Shown here one piece after another: positions 6,152 through 7,470 of a stretch of 7,470 bases of DNA. Position numbers and translations under genes: made by a program. Under the pieces are notes generated by a model. The model saw nothing but the letters and a program-made list of their open reading frames with translations, was not told where the DNA came from and ran no database searches. Source of the DNA: Holdemanella porci. GTDB taxonomy: Bacteria > Bacillota_I > Bacilli_A > Erysipelotrichales > Erysipelotrichaceae. Numbering within the stretch: the first letter of the stretch is position 1; every line of letters starts with the position of its first letter. The stretch lies in contig NZ_JAHQVB010000081.1 in the NCBI RefSeq assembly GCF_019052655.1, forward strand, positions 1-7,470, written 5' to 3'.

Positions 6152-7222
6152 ATGAGGAGAATTTTAGGTGTATTTATAGCGTTGTTTATGTGCTGTATAC
6201 CAATTGGTATACAAGCGGAAGAGGAAGTGTTATCTTTTGAATATACAGGTCAAAAGATAGAAATTAAGGGTGCGACTGGTTATTATTCTATTCCTGAGTT
6301 TGAGTTTTTAGAGGATGCTCCAATTGATTGTGGAAAGTATTTTGCGGTTACTGGTGGTGGATATGTTACTTTTGAGATCAATCCTAAAAAAGTGCTTGTT
6401 AGCGTGAATTACAACAAAGATTGGAGAGAAGGAGATTCTGAAGAAAAGAAATATCTGTGTAAATTCGATGGTGATTATGAGTTGAAATTAAGAATTTTAT
6501 CAAACGGAGACTTTGTATCATTTGATCGTTATGATGGTAACATTGATTTTCAATTTGAGCCAAAGAATGAAAAAGATGTTCCAGTTGAAAAGACAAAGAT
6601 TACGCATTCGGATGTAGAGGTTGTTTACTACGAAGATGGATATAAGATTGATAGTGGTAGAAGTGATATTGAACCAATCTTGTTAAAAGATGCGGGAGAA
6701 TATATTGTCAGTTTTGATGCTGATTCCAGGTATTATGAATCCATTCCATTTAAAGTAACAATTCTTCCTAAAACTATTGAATTGCAATTACCGAACTATC
6801 AAAAATATGTTGGAGAAAAAGATCCAATATTAGAAACAGATGATTATATTTTGATTAGAGAGGTTGGAGAAGAAGTAGGAAATTATAAACTTACTGTAAA
6901 GAGTAAGTCAAAAAATTATAGATATGAAATTGTTGCAAATGATACATTCACTATCTTAGATTCAAAGCAACAAAGCATAAGACCAGAAGAAAAGAAAGAT
7001 CCATTACTATCAATTAATCCTTCGGATAAAGATAAGAACAAATATGCAAGTGCTGAAGATATGGAATCAAATAAAGATATAGAAACCAAAGTAGATAAAG
7101 AATCACAGAAAACAGAAACAAAAGTTGTAACAGGTGTATCGAATTTTACTTCAATGTATTATTTGATGATGTTATCATGTATTGCGGTGATAATCTATAT
7201 CTTAATAAAGAAAAGAAAGTAA
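6152..7222 (+). CDS. Secreted surface protein with MBG-like domains and a sortase-like tail
   Basis: This is a 356-residue exported protein without an enzymatic signature. Residues 1-22 are a signal peptide ending IQA, followed by an acidic mature start. The body is made of beta-rich modules. Residues about 26-84 open with FEYTGQKIEI and close with a VTFEINPKK strand. Residues about 146-205 carry KDAGEYIVSF. Residues 206-270 match the MBG pattern best (KTIELQL, YVGEKDP, REVGEEVGNYKL, FTILD). Residues 271-325 are a charged Lys/Glu/Asp spacer. The end has the order of a sorting signal: KVVTG (324-328), a short linker, a hydrophobic span at about 336-352, then KKRK. The motif lacks the Leu-Pro of LPXTG, so anchoring may be by a lineage-specific sortase or simply by the membrane span. 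MBG modules are usually stalk or adhesion scaffolds, so a structural or binding role is inferred. AAGGA (6138-6142) supports the ATG. Confidence 0.8.
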   Translation: MRRILGVFIALFMCCIPIGIQAEEEVLSFEYTGQKIEIKGATGYYSIPEFEFLEDAPIDCGKYFAVTGGGYVTFEINPKKVLVSVNYNKDWREGDSEEKKYLCKFDGDYELKLRILSNGDFVSFDRYDGNIDFQFEPKNEKDVPVEKTKITHSDVEVVYYEDGYKIDSGRSDIEPILLKDAGEYIVSFDADSRYYESIPFKVTILPKTIELQLPNYQKYVGEKDPILETDDYILIREVGEEVGNYKLTVKSKSKNYRYEIVANDTFTILDSKQQSIRPEEKKDPLLSINPSDKDKNKYASAEDMESNKDIETKVDKESQKTETKVVTGVSNFTSMYYLMMLSCIAVIIYILIKKRK

Positions 7223-7236
7223 GTTAAATAAGAATA

Positions 7237-7280
7237 AACAGAGCCTTCGCTTAGAGATTAAGTGGAGGCTTTGTTATTGT
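7237..7280 (+). terminator. Long-stem hairpin, probable terminator
   Basis: Bases 7237-7253 and 7259-7275 form a 17-bp stem, with a few G-U pairs, around a GAGAT loop. The 3' arm ends TTTGTT and is followed by ATTGT, a broken T-rich tract and not a clean run. It starts 14 nt after the MBG gene's stop. The stem is stronger than that of the terminator at 3513 but the T tract is poorer, so termination may be incomplete. The A-rich 5' side suggests it may also act on the opposite strand. Confidence 0.75.
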
Positions 7281-7341
7281 AGATTCATGAATAAAATGAT
7301 TTTTATAAATCGTGCTGAAAAGAGTTTGGTTTGATAAAAGG

Positions 7342-7370
7342 TTGTAAATGGTTAGTTTTGTAGTTAGAAT
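7342..7370 (+). promoter_or_regulatory. Sigma-A-type promoter of the nucleotidyltransferase gene
   Basis: TTGTAA (7342-7347) and TAGAAT (7365-7370) are 17 bp apart, each close to consensus. Transcription would begin near 7376-7378 and give a leader of about 40 nt. Nothing else coding is visible between the hairpin at 7275 and this promoter. Confidence 0.6.
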
Positions 7371-7374
7371 ATAA

Positions 7375-7412
7375 AGGTATCTGAAAGGGATATTATATTA
7401 AAGGAGATACTT
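7375..7412 (+). promoter_or_regulatory. Leader hairpin partly covering the Shine-Dalgarno
   Basis: AGGTATCT (7375-7382) can pair with AGATACTT (7405-7412) over 8 bp with one G-U pair, leaving a 22-nt loop. The 3' arm takes up the last two bases of the ribosome site AAGGAG (7401-7406) and the spacer before the ATG. The 5' arm sits almost at the predicted transcript start. This could lower or gate translation. The loop is large and A/T-rich, so stability is uncertain. Confidence 0.4.
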
Positions 7413-7416
7413 AGTT

Positions 7417-7470
7417 ATGAAAACAACATTAATTATTATGGCGGCTGGAATTGGTTCTCGTTTTGGTGGT
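7417..7470 (+). CDS. Sugar-phosphate nucleotidyltransferase, N-terminal fragment
   Basis: Only the first 18 codons are present; the gene continues beyond the window. They read MKTTLIIMAAGIGSRFGG. The beta strand followed by MAAGIGSRFGG is the nucleotide-binding signature (G-x-G-x-R) of the NTP_transferase family, which joins a nucleoside triphosphate to a sugar or alcohol phosphate in the cytoplasm. AAGGAG (7401-7406) precedes the ATG by 10 nt, and a promoter lies upstream, so the start is secure. The substrate cannot be told from this fragment. A role in envelope precursor synthesis would fit the neighbours, but the strong hairpin and own promoter separate it from them. Confidence 0.8.
   Translation, partial: MKTTLIIMAAGIGSRFGG

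Noticed and set aside
7237..7280. Riboswitch or small RNA instead of a terminator
   Set aside because: It is a single uninterrupted hairpin right after a stop codon, with no further conserved-looking helices. A terminator is the simpler reading.
7287..7334. Tiny open frame of 15 codons between the hairpin and the last promoter
   Set aside because: It has no Shine-Dalgarno and no promoter of its own, and its composition is like the surrounding non-coding DNA.

Overview
The window is AT-rich DNA from a low-GC Gram-positive anaerobe. The evidence is Gram-positive signal peptides, strong GGAGG-type ribosome binding sites, A/T-ending codons, a large repeat-bearing secreted peptidoglycan hydrolase, and a surface protein with a sortase-like tail. 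The style, especially the C-terminal glucosaminidase and the MBG-type surface protein, suggests the Erysipelotrichia or a related gut or oral Firmicutes lineage. That placement is an inference from protein style and not a sequence match.

Layout, all genes on the + strand. (1) 1-127: a short degenerate direct repeat, then a well-formed promoter. (2) 128-3505: a 1125-residue secreted autolysin with a signal peptide, an acidic E/P/T-rich repeat stretch, an unassigned probable beta-sandwich, a zinc N-acetylmuramoyl-L-alanine amidase (Amidase_3), three 160-residue ricin-type beta-trefoil repeats and a C-terminal glucosaminidase. (3) 3513-3538: a strong intrinsic terminator. (4) 3560-6019: a tight two-gene unit coding for an AlgI-like MBOAT O-acyltransferase and an AlgJ/AlgX-like SGNH acetyltransferase. 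Together these are a typical machine for O-acetylating an extracytoplasmic glycan. (5) 6152-7222: a secreted, probably wall- or membrane-anchored protein with MBG-like beta domains. (6) 7237-7280: a 17-bp-stem hairpin, probably a terminator. (7) 7342-7470: a promoter and leader with a hairpin partly covering the Shine-Dalgarno site, then the first 18 codons of a sugar-phosphate nucleotidyltransferase that runs off the window.

The theme is the cell envelope. One protein cuts peptidoglycan at two bond types, a pair of proteins probably acetylates a surface glycan, one protein decorates the surface, and the last gene probably makes an activated sugar or related precursor. Terminators and promoters suggest separate transcription units: the autolysin; the MBOAT/SGNH pair, for which no convincing promoter of its own was found; the MBG protein; and the nucleotidyltransferase. 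I see no mobile-element gene, CRISPR array, tRNA or rRNA. I found no clear evidence of a wholly new system. The points most worth following are the exact 480-bp lectin repeats between two catalytic domains, the substrate of the acetylation pair, the non-canonical sorting signal, and the leader hairpin at the right end.
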